The notes beneath the pieces were generated by a model. The model was not told the DNA's origin, made no database searches, and was given only the letters and a program-made list of their open reading frames with translations. The position numbers and the translations under genes are program-made. Of a stretch of 57,678 bases of DNA, positions 27,701-36,482 are shown piece after piece. The stretch lies in the NCBI GenBank assembly GCA_016713535.1, contig JADJOY010000011.1, positions 1 through 57,678 on the forward strand, written 5' to 3'. Each line of letters begins with the position of its first letter. Position 1 is the first letter of the stretch. This stretch comes from JADJOY01 sp016713535 [NCBI: Deltaproteobacteria bacterium] (GTDB lineage: Bacteria > JADJOY01).

Positions 27701-28068
27701 TGGTGAACTCGCCTTACACGGGCAACGTGAAGTCGAACGCGGTGTCGGTGCCGATCGGGCCCGCGATCTCGATCTCGTCGGTGTCGGCGGCGGGGAGCCT
27801 GGTGACGGTGAACGGCGCCGGCTTCTCGGTGCTCACCGTCATCAACCTCTTCAACGCGACTCCCGGCGGCGTCGTGAACCTGGGCGGCTTGCTCGGCAAC
27901 GGCAGCGGGGTGATCCCGCTCACGTTCGTGAGCGAGAGCCAGTTCGAGTTCACGATCCCGGGTGGCGCCACGCCGGGTCCAGCGTACGTGCAGGCGCTCA
28001 ACCCACCGTTCATCCCGTTCAGCTCGACGGGCAACGACCCGGACGGAGCATTCACGGTCCCGCCATGA
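24775..28068 (+). CDS. Large exported NHL-repeat protein with C-terminal TIG-like modules
   Basis: A 1097-residue secreted protein. After a signal peptide (VLALALVCGGAAWAKA) there are about twelve NHL-type blades, each with a VADT..NNRVL-like core (for example VADTDNNRVLVY, VADTGNNRVLKF, VADTQNHRVLVF, VADYGNNRALVF), enough for two six-bladed propellers. From residue about 790 come three TIG/IPT-like Ig modules (GTLLTLTGTGFSPGS, GSTVTLTGTGFSNAL, GSLVTVNGAGFSVLT). The last 170 residues match the end of the 10002-11594 protein, ending AYVQALNPPFIPFSSTG. NHL propellers usually bind proteins or glycans; no enzymatic residues are evident. The acyltransferase gene overlaps its stop (ATGA), so the two are translationally linked. 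Confidence 0.88.
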   Translation: MLIGWARAERKAFVGRVTVLALALVCGGAAWAKAGTVSTAADRVLAQPNLTSNVLNQPTVKSLFLPSDVTRDGTVGNTRFFVADTFNSRVLGLECAGSNCVLPGFATASKVFGQPDFASYASNGAGVTATSLAFPRGVAVDASGRLFVADTDNNRVLVYNGPWSDATADLVIGQTSLTANGAGSTLAKLRAPEGVHVDGSGALWVADTGNNRVLKFTSIATGATAALAIGGSGAASAATMSAPRGVVTDSSGWLYVADTGFSRVLGFTAPVANGDSADVVFGHGGSFTNGNANQGGVSAASLALPEKVATDGSGRLWIADTGNQRVLEVDSPHASGSADRVYGQVDASQNAVFTTNVANAPDGFVNAAGLDGPRGLVLDGNGTLWVCDREQSRILAFDSPLAAGTAPRVADRALGKQLFVDASANEPSATRMNNPNGVAVDTSVTPNRLWVNDLGNNRVLGFDDTASLANGDAATAVLGQSNFSSGATNAGINPALQNASTAVASASSFFFPEGVAVDGFGTVYVADTSNSRVVAFEDPFSDTTADQVFGQGDFTARNPSFPYGTASSLVAPQGVALGPTNDLWVADTLDHRVVRFSNAPSQPATSASADLVLGQSGFVSSVSFPPYTSGCAANRMNAPEGVTLGPSGRLYVADTQNHRVLVFAPPFASGMNADAVLGQANLTSCAANRGGAAGASTLASPRGVLEDELRNLYVADYGNNRALVFHAPFDGGDTTADEVIGQASFTATGVVPPTASTLFSPEAVALDGDGRLFIADRENSRVTRYATSNGGAVILDTPAAPVVVGTLLTLTGTGFSPGSVIKVFVATASGPVAFGPFTPATQEPGRLTWTVDPSIPLGNGFVAIQVINTDQGFLSSNLVSALLYGSAGLNIPTVTAVNGVALAPADPSIATANVETTVAQGSTVTLTGTGFSNALVNLFTATGNAGPLTPLGGASATQLQVVIPNGTPTGPGSIQVVNSPYTGNVKSNAVSVPIGPAISISSVSAAGSLVTVNGAGFSVLTVINLFNATPGGVVNLGGLLGNGSGVIPLTFVSESQFEFTIPGGATPGPAYVQALNPPFIPFSSTGNDPDGAFTVPP

Positions 28069-28976
28069 GCTTACAGGTCCCCGAATTCCTGGCTTGGTCC
28101 AAGGGCTCGAGTCACTGGGCCGAGGGCGTCGAGGTCGAGCACCCGGGAAGGGTCTCGGCCAGCTTCGCGGAGAAGGTGCGCCGATTCCTCGCGCCGGTGG
28201 TGAAGGTGTCGCACCGCCCGACGCTCGAGGGGCTCGAGAACCTGCCGATCGATCGACCCTACATGCTGGTGGCCAACCACTCGGCGGGGCTCGGCATCGC
28301 CGAGATCCTGTCGTTCCTGGTGCTCTACCTGGAGAAGGTCGGGATCGCCCGCCCGCTCGCCGGCTTCGCGCTGCCGCTCGGGTTCCGCGTGCCGGGGCTG
28401 CGCTGGGTGCTGCGCGAGGTCGGCGCGATCCCGTCGACCTACGCCGCCGCCGAGCGCGCGCTCGGTGCGGGGGTGCCGCTCCTGGTGTTCCCGGGCGGCG
28501 ACCACGAGACGCTCCGCCCGGTGTGGATGGCGCACCAGGTGGACTTCGGTGGGCGCACCGGCTTCCTGCGCGCGGCGCGCCGCGCGCACGTGCCGATCGT
28601 GCCGATGGGGATCCGGGGCAGCCACTTCACCGCGCCGGTGCTGTGGCGCTCGGAGTTGCTCGCGACGCTGCTGGTGTTCCCGCGCTTGATCGGCCAGAAG
28701 CGCTGGGGGCTCTCGGTGCTCGGGGTGATCGTGAGCGCGCTGATCGTGGCGTTCGTGCCGGGACCGTGGCCGCTGCGTGCGCTGCTGGTGTGGCTCTGGC
28801 TCGGCTCGCCACTGGTGTTCCAGGCGTGGGTGCCGTGGACGATCCGGTTCCGGATCGGCAGGCCGATCGAGCCGGCTGAGCTCTTCCCCGACGACGCCAC
28901 CCAGGGCACCGACCCCGCGCTCTGGAACGCGCTGCCGAAGGTCGAGAGCGCCGTGCAGGCGCTCGTCGACGCGTGA
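28065..28976 (+). CDS. Lysophospholipid acyltransferase-family (PlsC-like) protein
   Basis: Membrane-associated glycerol/lysolipid acyltransferase fold. The catalytic block is MLVANHSAGLGIAE: the histidine of HX4D is present but the usual Asp four residues later is Gly, as in the NHS-x-G variant subfamily. The acceptor-binding block is LLVFPGGDHETLRP. Later segments include PIVPMGIRGSH and a hydrophobic pair (VLGVIVSALIVAFVPGP, ALLVWLWLGSPLVFQAWV). The reaction is inferred to be acyl transfer to a lipid hydroxyl; the acyl donor and acceptor are unknown. It overlaps the preceding gene by four bases and is followed 18 bases later by a GNAT gene. Confidence 0.82.
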   Translation: MSLQVPEFLAWSKGSSHWAEGVEVEHPGRVSASFAEKVRRFLAPVVKVSHRPTLEGLENLPIDRPYMLVANHSAGLGIAEILSFLVLYLEKVGIARPLAGFALPLGFRVPGLRWVLREVGAIPSTYAAAERALGAGVPLLVFPGGDHETLRPVWMAHQVDFGGRTGFLRAARRAHVPIVPMGIRGSHFTAPVLWRSELLATLLVFPRLIGQKRWGLSVLGVIVSALIVAFVPGPWPLRALLVWLWLGSPLVFQAWVPWTIRFRIGRPIEPAELFPDDATQGTDPALWNALPKVESAVQALVDA

Positions 28977-28994
28977 GCGGCGGCGGTCGGCGCG

Positions 28995-29483
28995 ATGACG
29001 TCGAGCGCGGGCGATCTCGTCATCCGTCCCGCGGCGCCCGCGGATCGCGCGGGTTTCCTCGACGCGGCGCTGCGGTCGTGGCTCGACGCATACGCGGAGC
29101 TCTTGCCGCGCGAGCAGGTCGAGTCCGCGCCCGCGATGCTCGAGCGCGCGTTCGAGAAGCGCGCCGGCGAGCTCAGGGTTGCGATCGTCGACGGCGGGAT
29201 CGTGGGCTTCTACTCGCTCGGACCGGTCGACGATCCCGAGCAGCGCAACTACCTGTGGCACGTGTACGTCGACCCGCGGGCGCAGCGGCGTGGGGTGGGG
29301 CGGGCGCTCACCGAGGCGGCGCTCGCCGAGCTCGCGGCGCGAGGGGAGACCCGCGCGTGGCTCGACGTCCTCGCCGGCAACGCCAAGGCGCGGGCCTTCT
29401 ACGCCGCGCTCGGCTGGAGCGAGATCGGGCGCGACGCCTCGGGCGAATACGAGCTGGTGATCCTGGAGCGCGAGCTGCGCTGA
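28995..29483 (+). CDS. GNAT-family N-acetyltransferase
   Basis: A 162-residue single GNAT domain. The acetyl-CoA binding strand and loop read HVYVDPRAQRRGVGRALTEA, the canonical V-x-P-x-x-R-x-x-G-x-G/A signature. The C-terminal strand LDVLAGNAKARAFYAALGW completes the fold. It transfers an acetyl group from acetyl-CoA to an unidentified amine. The ATG at 28995 follows the acyltransferase by 18 bases; probably the same transcript. Confidence 0.88.
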   Translation: MTSSAGDLVIRPAAPADRAGFLDAALRSWLDAYAELLPREQVESAPAMLERAFEKRAGELRVAIVDGGIVGFYSLGPVDDPEQRNYLWHVYVDPRAQRRGVGRALTEAALAELAARGETRAWLDVLAGNAKARAFYAALGWSEIGRDASGEYELVILERELR

Positions 29484-29949
29484 GGTCTTCGCACAGCGAT
29501 CGATGGCCGCGTCGCGGCGAGGTGGTGAGGCGATCGAGCGAGAGCGAAGCGCCGCGATGGGACGGAGCCCCCCGCGCTACGAAAGCATCGTAGCGACGGG
29601 GGTTCCATCCCCCGTCGCCGGGCCGACGCGTGTCCGCGCCGGATTCGGGGTGGGCCCCCGTACTGGGATCGATTGCAGGGGCGACGCCACGACCTCGCGT
29701 ATCGCCGGCGCGGCAGGCGCCGCGCCCTCCGACGGGGCGGGGTCTTGGAAAGACCCCGAAGAAACACAGTGCGGGGGGCTGGAACGTGCTCGAGCCCATG
29801 GCCACTCGGCCGGCTCGCGCCACGCGGGGACCCGTCGCACGGCGCGTCGCAGCGCGACGCCACGAGCGAAGCGAGTGCCTCGAGAGTGGGGCCCCGCCGG
29901 GATTCACTCCCGGCGGGCGGGGGGCTGGAACAGCCCCCCGAAAACCTCG
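29484..29949. repeat. Intergenic block of REP hairpins and GC inverted repeats
   Basis: No gene. Contains a divergent REP pair: a minus-strand GTAG head at 29577-29580 and a plus-strand GTAG at 29590 with 8-bp arms GACGGGGG / CCCCCGTC around TTCCAT. A minus-strand GGAG unit at 29698-29730 has an 8-bp stem GGCGCGGC / GCCGCGCC and the shared CGGCGATACG tail. The block ends in further hairpins (around GGGGCCCCGCC at 29891 and GGGGGCTG..CAGCCCCC at 29921-29939). Much of it is repeated at 57292-57678. Confidence 0.75.
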
Positions 29950-30468
29950 TCAGGGCCGCTTGGTGCCGATCCAGGTGCCGTCGTAGCTGCCGGTGTAGGC
30001 GATGTCCGCGAACGAGCCCGCGACGTCGCCGGTCGCCGTGCCGCTCAAGGTGTTCCCGGCCAGCGTGATCGATCCCTCGATCGTGGCGGTCTTGAAGGTG
30101 TCTTCGCCGAAGAGCGTGGTGCAGCTCTGGTCGGGATCGAGCACCGCCGTGAGGTCGCTGGTGCGGTGCAAGCTCAGCGTGCACGAGAGCCCGGAGCGGA
30201 CGGAGACCGCGGTCAGCTCGACGGCGCCGTTGGCGCCATCCTCGATCGTGAAGAGCGCGGCGGTCGTGAAGCTCTGATCCGGTGTCTCGGGGGGCGCGCT
30301 GAACGTGACCGTGGCCTGGAAGGTCATGTCGTAAGCGCCCGCGAGCGCACCGGCCCCGGCGAGCGGGTCGAAGCCCGAGCTGCCGCTGTCGCTGCCGCAG
30401 CCGAGCGGTGCGAGTCCTGCGCCGAGCACGAATCCGATCGTGGCCAGCCGACGAACCAAGCTCTTCAT
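29950..30468 (-). CDS. Small lipoprotein of unknown function
   Basis: A 172-residue lipoprotein (FVLGAGLAPLGC, then GSDSGSSGFDP). The mature part is a beta-barrel-like or lipocalin-like repetitive strand protein (YDMTFQATVTFSAPPE, TATIEGSITLAGNTLSGT, AYTGSYDGTWIGTKRP) of the kind often seen in delta-proteobacterial surface lipoproteins. No family assigned. The ATG at 30468 is supported by AGGAGGAG 4-11 bases upstream; the longer upstream frame is rejected. Confidence 0.72.
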   Translation of the reverse strand: MKSLVRRLATIGFVLGAGLAPLGCGSDSGSSGFDPLAGAGALAGAYDMTFQATVTFSAPPETPDQSFTTAALFTIEDGANGAVELTAVSVRSGLSCTLSLHRTSDLTAVLDPDQSCTTLFGEDTFKTATIEGSITLAGNTLSGTATGDVAGSFADIAYTGSYDGTWIGTKRP

Positions 30469-30570
30469 CGCGCTCCTCCTCGGCGGCCGCACGCGCGGCC
30501 GCGCTGCGGCGAGTCTAGCAACTGCTGGCGCTGGCGGCTCCCGCCTCAGCGCGGACCGAGTCGTTCGCGG

Positions 30571-30618
30571 AAAGCGCTGCTCTGCCGTTGACAGCGCTTT
30601 TGACGCGCTGCGCATAAT
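30571..30618 (+). promoter_or_regulatory. Sigma70-like promoter with overlapping inverted repeat
   Basis: TTGACA (30588-30593) and CATAAT (30613-30618), 19 bases apart, upstream of the esterase gene. AAAGCGCTG (30571-30579) and CAGCGCTTT (30592-30600) are perfect 9-bp inverted arms overlapping the -35, suggesting repressor control. The long spacer makes it a moderate candidate. Confidence 0.45.
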
Positions 30619-30689
30619 CGTCCTTTCACTCGACTCTTGCCGCGCGATGCCGTCGGTCCGAGGCACGCGCGTTCGAAGGCCACCTGGGA

Positions 30690-31808
30690 GTGGCCAAGGG
30701 GGAAGGTGTGAGCTTGGGGGGAACCGATCGATCCAGCCGGCCCGCGGGCGGCTGCCGCGCGGCGCTGCTCGTCGCGCTGCTGGCGGCGTTGGCCGCGACG
30801 TCGCCACCCGCGCGCGCGCAGTCGTGCGACCCCGCCACCGGTAGCCCGCCGGGCGAGGTCTTCCTGGGGCCGAACGGTGAGCAATTCCACCCGCAGAACA
30901 CGAGCTGCCCGGACCAGTTCGTGGCGCCGGCGTGCAAGAACGGCACGAAGCTCACCTACGTCGACCCCGACGATCCCAACGGGCTGCGGCGCTACGCGTG
31001 CGTGTCGTCGCCCGCCGGTGCCACGAACCTGCCGCTGGTGGTGTTCCTCCATCCGTCGCGGATCCGCACCATCGACTCCCAGTTCGGCGGCCAGGGGCCG
31101 GTCGCGCCGTCGACGCTCCTCCAGCAGTACCAGGCGAGCGCGGATCTCGGCGGCGCGACGCCCGGCTACGTGCTGCTCATGCCGCAGGGGCGTTGCCTCA
31201 AGGCGCCGCCGACGTCGTCGGGAGACGGCACGCGCTTCGACGTCTTCTACAAGGACCCGGCCCACAACCTCGACGTGCGCGCGGTGCGGGCCTTCATCCA
31301 GCAGCTCGCCGATCGCACCACCTTCGACGAGAACGGCGGCTCCGTGGCGCTGCCGTCGACGCTCGCCACCGTCGACTCGAAACGCGTCTACCTCATGGAC
31401 TGGTCGAACGGCGGCTACATGGCGCACATGCTGGCGCTCTACCACCCCGAGCAGTTCGCGGCGGTGGCGAGCTTCGCCAACGGCGATCCCTTCGATCGTG
31501 GGCCGTGTCCGGTGCCGCTTCCCGCGGTGAGCCGCCGGCCCGGGATGATGGTCGTCCACGCCGAGTGTGACCCGCTCGTGCAGTGCAGCGAGGTGGCGAG
31601 CTGGATGGGGGCCTTGCGCAACGCCGGATGGGCCGCCGAGGACACCGTCGACGTGGTCACGGACAGCACCAAGGTGCAGGTCCTCGCCCAATGCAACCAG
31701 CTCTCCGAGGCGGCGCAGCGCCAGTGCCCGACCTCCGCGCACAACACCTACGCGAACCCGCAGCTCCCCACGATGTTCGCGTTCCTCAAGAGGTACCGGC
31801 TGCCATGA
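30690..31808 (+). CDS. Secreted alpha/beta-hydrolase, PHB-depolymerase/feruloyl-esterase-like
   Basis: A signal peptide (LLVALLAALAATSPPARA) is followed by an esterase domain of the LpqC/PhaZ-like group. The oxyanion strand is LPLVVFLHPS. The nucleophile serine lies in LMDWSNGGYMAHML (about residue 239 from the GTG at 30690), matching the SNGG elbow of that family. Cysteines (SCPDQF, PACKNG, DRGPCPVP, HAECDPLVQC) probably form disulfides outside the cytoplasm. HAECDP holds the likely catalytic Asp and SAHNTY may supply the His. The substrate, a polyester or ester-linked sugar, is unknown. A GTG at 30708 is an alternative start. The stop overlaps the following lipoprotein start (ATGA). Confidence 0.8.
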   Translation: MAKGEGVSLGGTDRSSRPAGGCRAALLVALLAALAATSPPARAQSCDPATGSPPGEVFLGPNGEQFHPQNTSCPDQFVAPACKNGTKLTYVDPDDPNGLRRYACVSSPAGATNLPLVVFLHPSRIRTIDSQFGGQGPVAPSTLLQQYQASADLGGATPGYVLLMPQGRCLKAPPTSSGDGTRFDVFYKDPAHNLDVRAVRAFIQQLADRTTFDENGGSVALPSTLATVDSKRVYLMDWSNGGYMAHMLALYHPEQFAAVASFANGDPFDRGPCPVPLPAVSRRPGMMVVHAECDPLVQCSEVASWMGALRNAGWAAEDTVDVVTDSTKVQVLAQCNQLSEAAQRQCPTSAHNTYANPQLPTMFAFLKRYRLP

Positions 31809-33250
31809 GCGCGAGGACGGCGATGAATACGTTTCGATGGAGGGTGGTGGCCGGGCTCGTGGCGTGCGCGGCGGCGGGCTGCGAGTCGCCGCAGAGTGGG
31901 GAGGTCTTCGACGCGGCGCTGCTCTCGGACGGTCGCGTCGCGGCGGTGGGCTACATCGGCCTCGACTCGCTCGAGCGGCCGGCGCTCACCGTGCTCGGCG
32001 CCGACGGCGCGGAGCAGTGGGTGCGCTACCTGGGCTCGAGCGGGATCGGTGGCCTGGAGGTCGGCACCGCGAACCGCGTCACGGTCGACGATCAAGACCG
32101 CATCGTCGTGGCCGGTTTCGTGCGCGCCGAGGGCGGCGGCGACGCGGGCGTCGTCGCGGCCTACGGCGAGGACGGTGGCTTCCTGTGGCAGGCGCGACCC
32201 TTCGAGGGTGGCGAGAGCGAGATCCGCGGCGTGACGACCCGAGGTGGGGACGTGGTCGTCACGGGATTCGCGCGGGTCGCCGGCGCGAGTGGCGAAGCCG
32301 ATACCCAGGGTGTCCTGACGGCGAAGCTGCGCGGCTCGGACGGCGCGCTGCTGTGGAGCGACGTGCTCGCGGCTGGGCCCGACCGGCTCCACGTGACCAG
32401 TGGGCTCGCGATCGACGTGAGCGCGAGCGGCGACGTCGGCGTGACCGGCTGTGCGACGGCCGCCGACGGGCACAGTGACTGGCTCGCGGCGTCGTGGAGC
32501 GCCGCGGGCAGCCGCAACTGGGTGTCACGGCGGCGGGGCGGAGGCGACCTCGGGCAGGACGCCGGTGACCTGAGCGTGGCGGTGAAGGGCGGCTTCGACG
32601 TCGACGGTTCCTTCTACGCCGCCGGCACGCTCTTCGAGGGGCTCGAAGGCTCCAACGCCGAGCTCGCCAAGTACACGCCCGGGGGCGCGATCGAGTGGAC
32701 CCGCTCGACGGGCGTCACGCTGCCGGACGGCTTGCCGAGCTACGACCGCGCCGGTGCGCTGGCGATCGGCGACGGCCGCGTCCACTACGGCGGCGCGGTG
32801 GCGACGAGCGTCGGCGGTTGGCTGCTCGACGAGAGCTTCGTCGCAGCGGTGAGCGCGGCGGGCGACACGGCGTGGACGAGCGGCTTCCCGGGGGTGGCGC
32901 TGAGCGGCGAGGAAGTGTTCGACATCGCCGCCGCCGGGAACGGCGCGGTCTACGTCGCGGGCACAGCGTCCATCCACGGCTACGGGCGAGACCTGGCGGT
33001 GATGAAGCTCACCGAGGCCGGCGACGTGGTCTGGTCGGAGTCGCTCGACGGCGTGGCGAGCATCCTCGATCTCGACCGGATCGAGCGGATCGTGGCGCGC
33101 GAGGACGGCTTGATCGCGGTCGGCAAGATCGACTGGGGCTTCGGCGCCCACGTCGCGGCCGTGGTGAAGCTCGACCCGGTCGACGGCGCGCTGCTCTGGG
33201 CGTATCCCGAGACGCTCCAGGGCAACCAGAAGATCCACGTCGTGCGGTGA
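31805..33250 (+). CDS. Lipoprotein with PQQ/YVTN-like beta-propeller
   Basis: A 481-residue lipoprotein (VVAGLVACAAAGC, then ESPQSGE). The body consists of repeated blades with RIVVAGFVRAEGG, GDVVVTGFARV, GDVGVTGCATA, FYAAGTLFEG and AVYVAGTASIHG, each followed by a segment that ends in LLWS, IEWTR, VVWSE or LLWAY, which is the typical pattern of PQQ-like or SBBP-like propellers. No cofactor-binding residues are evident. Start coupled to the esterase (ATGA at 31805); a second ATG at 31823 gives the same signal. It probably acts on the cell surface with the secreted esterase. Confidence 0.75.
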   Translation: MSARTAMNTFRWRVVAGLVACAAAGCESPQSGEVFDAALLSDGRVAAVGYIGLDSLERPALTVLGADGAEQWVRYLGSSGIGGLEVGTANRVTVDDQDRIVVAGFVRAEGGGDAGVVAAYGEDGGFLWQARPFEGGESEIRGVTTRGGDVVVTGFARVAGASGEADTQGVLTAKLRGSDGALLWSDVLAAGPDRLHVTSGLAIDVSASGDVGVTGCATAADGHSDWLAASWSAAGSRNWVSRRRGGGDLGQDAGDLSVAVKGGFDVDGSFYAAGTLFEGLEGSNAELAKYTPGGAIEWTRSTGVTLPDGLPSYDRAGALAIGDGRVHYGGAVATSVGGWLLDESFVAAVSAAGDTAWTSGFPGVALSGEEVFDIAAAGNGAVYVAGTASIHGYGRDLAVMKLTEAGDVVWSESLDGVASILDLDRIERIVAREDGLIAVGKIDWGFGAHVAAVVKLDPVDGALLWAYPETLQGNQKIHVVR

Positions 33251-33331
33251 GCGCGGCCGGGGCGTGAGCACGCCGAGTGGTCGTCGGCCTTCGAGAGGTC
33301 GGGCACGCCCTCGGCGGGCGGCCGGAGCGGC

Positions 33332-36300
33332 CTACGCCTTGGTGAGCGTGTAGCCGAGCTCGCTGCCCTCGATCTTGGCCGTCGCGGCGCCCGCGCCTGG
33401 AACGAGCTCGACCGCGAGCACCTCGCGCGCGATCGCGTCGTGGTGCGCCTCGATCGCCGCGGCGAGCTCGCGGTCGTCGGTCGCCCAGCTCACGCGGATC
33501 CGGTCCGACACCTCGAGTCCCGCGTCCTTGCGCGCGGCCTGCCACGCGCTCACCACCTCGCGGGCGAGGCCCTCACGCCTGAGCGCCGCGTCCACGGCGG
33601 TGTCGAGCACCACCGTGATGTGGCCGTTGGTCGCGGCCGCCGCGCCCTCTCGCGTGCTGCGCTGCAGCAGCACGTCCTCGAGCGCCAGCTTCTCGCCCTC
33701 GACGGTGATGCACTCGCCGCCCTCGAGGCGCGCGACCTCCTCGAAGCTCCAGGTCGCGAGGGTGGCGCCGATCGCCTTGAGCTTGGGACCGCAGCGCTTG
33801 CCCAGGGTCTTGAAGTTGGGCTTCACGGTGACGGTGGCGAAAGCACTCTCGTCGGCGTCCACCGCCACCACCTTCACGTTGACCTCGTCCTGGATCAGCG
33901 CGGCGAGCGCCATCACCCGCTCGCGCAGCGCCGCGTCGCGGTGCACCACCGTGAGCCGCGCGAGCGGGCTGGCGCACCTTGAGGCGGTGGTCCTCGCGGA
34001 TCTTGCGCGCCAGCGACGCCACCTCGCGCGCCACCGCCATGCGCTCCTCGAGCGCCACGTCCACCCGCGCCGCGTCGGCGAGCGGATAGTCGCAGAAGTG
34101 GACACTCTCGGGAGCCGCCGGGTCCACCGCGCGCACCAGCCGCTGGTGGATGGTCTCGGTGAGGAACGGCATGAACGGCGCGAGCAGCCTCGCGAACGTC
34201 ACCAGCACCTCGTAGAGCGTGGCGTAGGCGGCGTTCTTGTCGGCGGGGTCGTCGTTCTTCCAGAACCGCGGGCGCGAGCGGCGGATGTACCAGTTGGTGA
34301 GGTCGTCGATGAACGCGACCAGGCGCGGCACCACCGCGTAGAGCCGGTAGCCCTCCATCTCGCGGTTCACGTCGCGCGCCAGGCTCTGCAGCACCGAGAG
34401 CACCCAGCGGTCGATGTCGGGCCGCTCGCTCGGCGCAGGGGCCTCCGCCGCGCGCGGGTCCCAGCCGTCGACACTCGCGTACGTGGTGAAGAACGTGAGC
34501 GCGTGCCAGGTGGGCAGCACCACGCCGCGCACGATCGCCTCGAGCCCGCGTTCCGAGAAGCGCAGCGGCTCGCCGCGCACCACCGGTGAATCGATCAGGT
34601 AAGCGCGCAGCGCGTCCGCGCCGAAGCGGTCGAGGACGTCGTTCGGGTCGGGGTAGTTCTTCTTGCGCTTGCTCATCTTCTGGCCGTCTTCGGCCAGGAT
34701 GAGCCCGTTCACCACCACGTTGCGGTACGGCGACTTGCCGAACAGCGACACGCCGAGGACCAGCAGCGTGTAGAACCAGCCGCGGGTCTGGTCGAGCCCC
34801 TCGGCGATGAAGTGCGCCGGGAAGAAGTCGTCGAAGCGCTCGCCGTTCTCGAACGGGTAGTGCTGCTGGGCGTACGGCATGGCCCCCGACTCGAACCAGC
34901 AGTCGAGGACCTCGGGCGTGCGCCGGTAGGTCTTGCCGTCGCGGCGGATCACGATCGGGTCGACGACGTGCTTGTGGAGGTCGGCGACGCGCACGCCGGA
35001 GAGCTGCTCGAGCTCGTCGATGCCGCCGACGCAGATCACGTCGCCGGGGTCGTCCTCGTTGACCCACAGCGGGATGCACGAGCCCCAGAAGCGGTTGCGG
35101 CTGATGTTCCAGTCGTTCGCCTCGCGCAGCCAGTTGCCGAAGCGCGCGGCCCCCACCGCCTCGGGGATCCAGTGGATGTCGTCGTTGGCGGCGACCAGGG
35201 CGTCGCGCTGCTCGGCGACCTTCACGTACCAGGCGTCGATGGCGCGGTAGATGAGCGGCGTCTCGGTGCGGTAGCAGAACGGGTAGCTGTGGACGAGGGT
35301 CTCCTGGCGGATGATCTTTCCCTCGTCCTTGAGGCGCCGGATGAGGCCCTTGTCGGCGTCCTTGCAGTGCTGCCCGGCGAGGTCGGGCGTGGCGGCGGTG
35401 AAGCGCGCCTCCGCGTCGAGCGGGTCGACCAGCGCGATCCCCGCCGCCTTGCCCACCCGGAAGTCGTCCTCGCCGTAAGCCGGCGCGATGTGGACGATGC
35501 CGGTGCCGTCCTCGGTCGACACGAAGTCGTCGACCACCACCACGAACGAGTTGGGATGGTTCGTGAAGTACGGGAAGAGCGGCTCGTAGGTGATCCCGGC
35601 GAGCTTGCGCCCCGGCATCCGCGCCACCACCTCGGCGCCCTGGCCGCCCGGGTAGTAGGCGGCGAGCCGCGCCTCGGCGAGCAGGTAGTGGTCGCCCGAG
35701 GCGGCGTCGCGCACCGCCACGTATTCGATCGCCGGCCCGACACAGAGCGCGAGGTTGGCGGGCAGCGTCCACGGCGTGGTCGTCCACGCCAGCAGGTAGA
35801 GGTCCTCGGGCAGCCCCAGCGCCTCGTGCCCGCCGGCGGCGCGGAAGCGCAGCGTGATCGCCGGGTCCTGGACGTCCTTGTAGTTGCTGCCCGCCTCGAA
35901 GTTGCTGAGCGGAGTCGTGAGCTTCCAGCTGTAGGGCATGATGCGGTGCGAGCGGTACACGCGGCCGCGCTCCCAGAGCTGCTTGAAGACCCACCACACC
36001 GACTCCATGAACGCGGGGTCCATGGTCTTGTAGTCGTCGTCGAAGTCGACCCACCGCCCCATGCGGGTCACGGTCTTGCGCCACTCCTCGACGTAGGTCT
36101 GCACCATCGTCCGGCACGTCTCGTTGAAGACGTCGACGCCGGTGGCGAGGATGTCGGCGCTGCCCGCGAGCCCGAGGGCCTCCTGCGCGAGCGCCTCGAT
36201 GGGGAGGCCGTGGCAGTCCCACCCGAAGCGCCGCTCGACGCGGTAGCCGCGCATGCACCAGTAGCGCGGCACGATGTCCTTGATGGTGCCGGCGAGGAGG

Positions 36301-36482
36301 TGGCCGTAGTGGGGTGCGCCGGTGGCGAACGGTGGGCCGTCGTAGAACACGAACTCGGGGCCGCCCTCGCGGCGGCGGTTCGACTCACGGAACGCGTCGA
36401 GGCGCTCCCACAGCGCGAGGATCTCCTGCTCGAGCGCGGGGAAGCTCGGATCCGAAGGCAGCTTGCTGAAGGGGCCGGTCAT
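33332..36482 (-). CDS. ileS: Isoleucyl-tRNA synthetase, frameshifted near the C-terminus
   Basis: Class I aminoacyl-tRNA synthetase that charges tRNA-Ile. The HIGH motif is PHYGHLLAG (residues 58-61) and KMSKR is QKMSKRKKNYPDPNDVL (about residue 602). DWNISRNRFWGSCIPLW and RAIDAWYVKV mark the catalytic domain with the CP1 editing insertion between. The anticodon domain follows (RDVNREMEGYRLYAV, LTNWYIRRSRPRFW). The last about 215 residues (LARLTVVHRDAALRERVMAL to YTLTKA) are in another frame, joined near 33970 at a CCC run (LKVRQ then PLARLTV). Because ileS is essential and otherwise perfect, an assembly error is likely. Length about 1049 fits the eukaryote-like type 2 enzyme. The ATG at 36482 is preferred over upstream Met codons. 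Confidence 0.95.

Noticed and set aside
33332-36482. ileS as a pseudogene
   Set aside because: All motifs are intact and the single frame change sits in a CCC run; sequencing error is more economical for an essential gene.
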